Source: Firmicutes bacterium TM09-10
GTDB taxonomy: Bacteria; Bacillota; Clostridia; Lachnospirales; Lachnospiraceae
Length of the DNA: 64,000 nucleotides
Direction of reading: 5' to 3'
Assembly (NCBI GenBank): GCA_003481005.1
Contig: QUKC01000002.1
Location: 189,996-253,995, forward strand
Within the stretch, counting starts at the first letter, position 1. Every line of letters begins with the position of its first letter. The position numbers were made by a program, and so were the translations under genes. Below are positions 63,424 to 64,000 of this stretch, piece after piece. A model generated the notes under the pieces. The model made no database searches, was not told where the DNA came from, and was given only the letters and a program-made list of their open reading frames with translations.

Positions 63424-63633
63424 TCAGATCACGATGTGCCGTGCCATATCTTCATTTACTGCAATTCTGGAATCCTTGACATTTACAATCAGGTTTCCTC
63501 CGATCGAAGATACAACCGTGATTTCCGTTCCCGCTACAAATCCGAGATTTTCCAGAAAACGTCTTGTTTCTTCGTTTCCGCCAACCTTCACGATCTTGTT
63601 GACTTCTCCCATCGTCGCCATTGTTAAAGGCAT
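63424..63633 (-). CDS. feoA: FeoA-domain protein (first copy)
   Basis: 69 residues from the ATG at 63633, with AAGG at spacing 8; the open frame upstream runs into the repeated element and is not homologous. FeoA fold: GEVNKIVKVGGNEETRRFLENLGFVAGTEITVVS and a V-KDSRIAVNEDMA end. The two FeoA proteins are diverged, so they may contact FeoB at different sites. First gene of the iron-uptake operon. Confidence 0.92.
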   Translation of the reverse strand: MPLTMATMGEVNKIVKVGGNEETRRFLENLGFVAGTEITVVSSIGGNLIVNVKDSRIAVNEDMARHIVI

Positions 63634-63660
63634 CTGCTCAACCTTCTTTCTTTTGCCATA

Positions 63661-63747
63661 CTTCCGCTCATTTTTGCGCATGTCGCGTTTGTATCAAGTA
63701 CACGCAGACGCAAATCTCACGATTGAAAAATTTCCTTTTTCAATCTT
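63661..63747 (-). repeat. three-hairpin dispersed 5'-leader element, copy 3
   Basis: About 87 bp in the leader of the feo operon, between its promoter and the first feoA. It is about 13 bases shorter than copies 1 and 2, with the third stem lost. Stem 1 is GATTGAAAAA/TTTTTCAATC; stem 2 has two changed pairs (GATTTGCGTC against GATACAAAC). Confidence 0.8.
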
Positions 63748-63773
63748 TGTCTATCCTTCTTACTTCCAGACGC

Positions 63774-63793
63774 TAGTTAGTATATTCTAACGT
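63774..63793. promoter_or_regulatory. DtxR/IdeR-like operator over the feo -10 box
   Basis: TAGTTAG (63774-63780), TATATT, CTAACGT (63787-63793); the inner GTTAG/CTAAC is perfect. It covers the feo -10 box, an ideal site for repression by an iron-bound DtxR protein, and matches the motif before eno. Confidence 0.7.
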
Positions 63794-63807
63794 TCGATAG
63801 ATGTCAA
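63779..63807 (-). promoter_or_regulatory. promoter of the feo operon
   Basis: Perfect TTGACA (63802-63807), 17-base spacer, TATACT (63779-63784) on the minus strand. Predicted start near 63771, giving a leader of ~140 bases that includes repeat copy 3. Confidence 0.8.
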
Positions 63808-63911
63808 GCACTTTTTTTATTTGTATCAAACTTATGATTCATATAGGTAACTTATGTTATTTGATACTCTTTTTTGTTTTTCGATACCAACATTAGTCAG
63901 CGATGGAACGT

Positions 63912-64000
63912 AAAAAAAGAATGTGCCTTGGCACATTCTCGTGCCGAGGCGCGGTTGCTTTAGCAACCATCTACCCCTGCGCCGAGTGCGCATCCTCGCG
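63912..64000. repeat. multi-hairpin dispersed repeat, second copy (cut by window end)
   Basis: Matches 14182-14270 with few changes: GAATGTGCC-TT-GGCACATTC again, GTGCC-GA-GGCGC, GGTTGC-TTTA-GCAACC and TGCGCC-GAG-TGCGCA. The C-G pair next to the loop of the third hairpin is T-A here. The stretch 63634-64000 otherwise holds the feo leader, promoter and operator. Confidence 0.85.

Overview
The window looks like a chromosomal segment of an anaerobic, gut-type Firmicute, most probably a Lachnospiraceae (Clostridia). This rests on the protein families and their combinations: an NADP-type glutamate dehydrogenase, CbiET and CbiHJ fusions, a GlgC/GlgD pair, a DUF3793-flavodoxin pair, FeoA-FeoA-FeoB with a Cys-rich partner, and LplB/LplC-type sugar permeases. 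Ribosome binding sites are purine-rich (AAGGAG type). I had no database access, so the species is not assigned. Almost all genes lie on the minus strand.

Layout. 1-3.6 kb: a carbohydrate ABC importer (binding lipoprotein plus two permeases). 3.7-7.2 kb: a visibly AT-rich cassette of ECF sigma factor, membrane protein, ABC ATPase and ABC permease. 7.2-12.2 kb: a visibly GC-rich accessory block with a GHKL sensor kinase and LytTR regulator facing a divergent pair, a receiver-like protein without its phospho-acceptor and a 687-residue lipoprotein. 12.2-34.4 kb: mostly housekeeping genes. These are gdhA, an SH3 protein, tRNA-Arg(CCG), a GGDEF-like protein, an ABC-F ATPase with PHP and HAD phosphatases, a polyphosphate kinase/exopolyphosphatase block with Maf, a DUF815 ATPase, pheA, and an ABC exporter/beta-CASP nuclease/thyA/folA run. 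34.8-50.9 kb: a 16-gene anaerobic (early-cobalt) cobalamin operon. Its order of transcription is cbiD-L-F-G-HJ-ET-A, cobT-U-S, a degenerate cobU paralogue, cobC, cbiB, cobD, cbiP, cbiC. 50.9-54 kb: glycogen genes glgC-glgD and a YhhN protein. 54.1-64 kb: an iron-centred region with a DtxR-family regulator, an eno-DUF3793-flavodoxin operon, carD, iscR-nifS, and feoA-feoA-feoB plus three small membrane proteins.

Two themes stand out. First, the same inverted repeat (TAGTTAG-N6-CTAAC) overlaps the feo promoter -10 and lies just downstream of the -10 of the eno-DUF3793-flavodoxin operon, close to a short iron-type DtxR regulator. This suggests one local iron regulon. Second, the window carries three families of dispersed structured repeats. 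One is a ~90-100 bp three-hairpin element placed directly before three genes (SH3 protein, cbiB, feoA), in probable 5' leaders. One is a multi-hairpin G+C-rich element with a compensatory base change between its two copies. One is a short 12-bp-arm palindrome in three full copies and one half copy. These, the degenerate receiver next to the sensor system, and the absence of room for a B12 riboswitch before the cobalamin operon are the most noteworthy observations.
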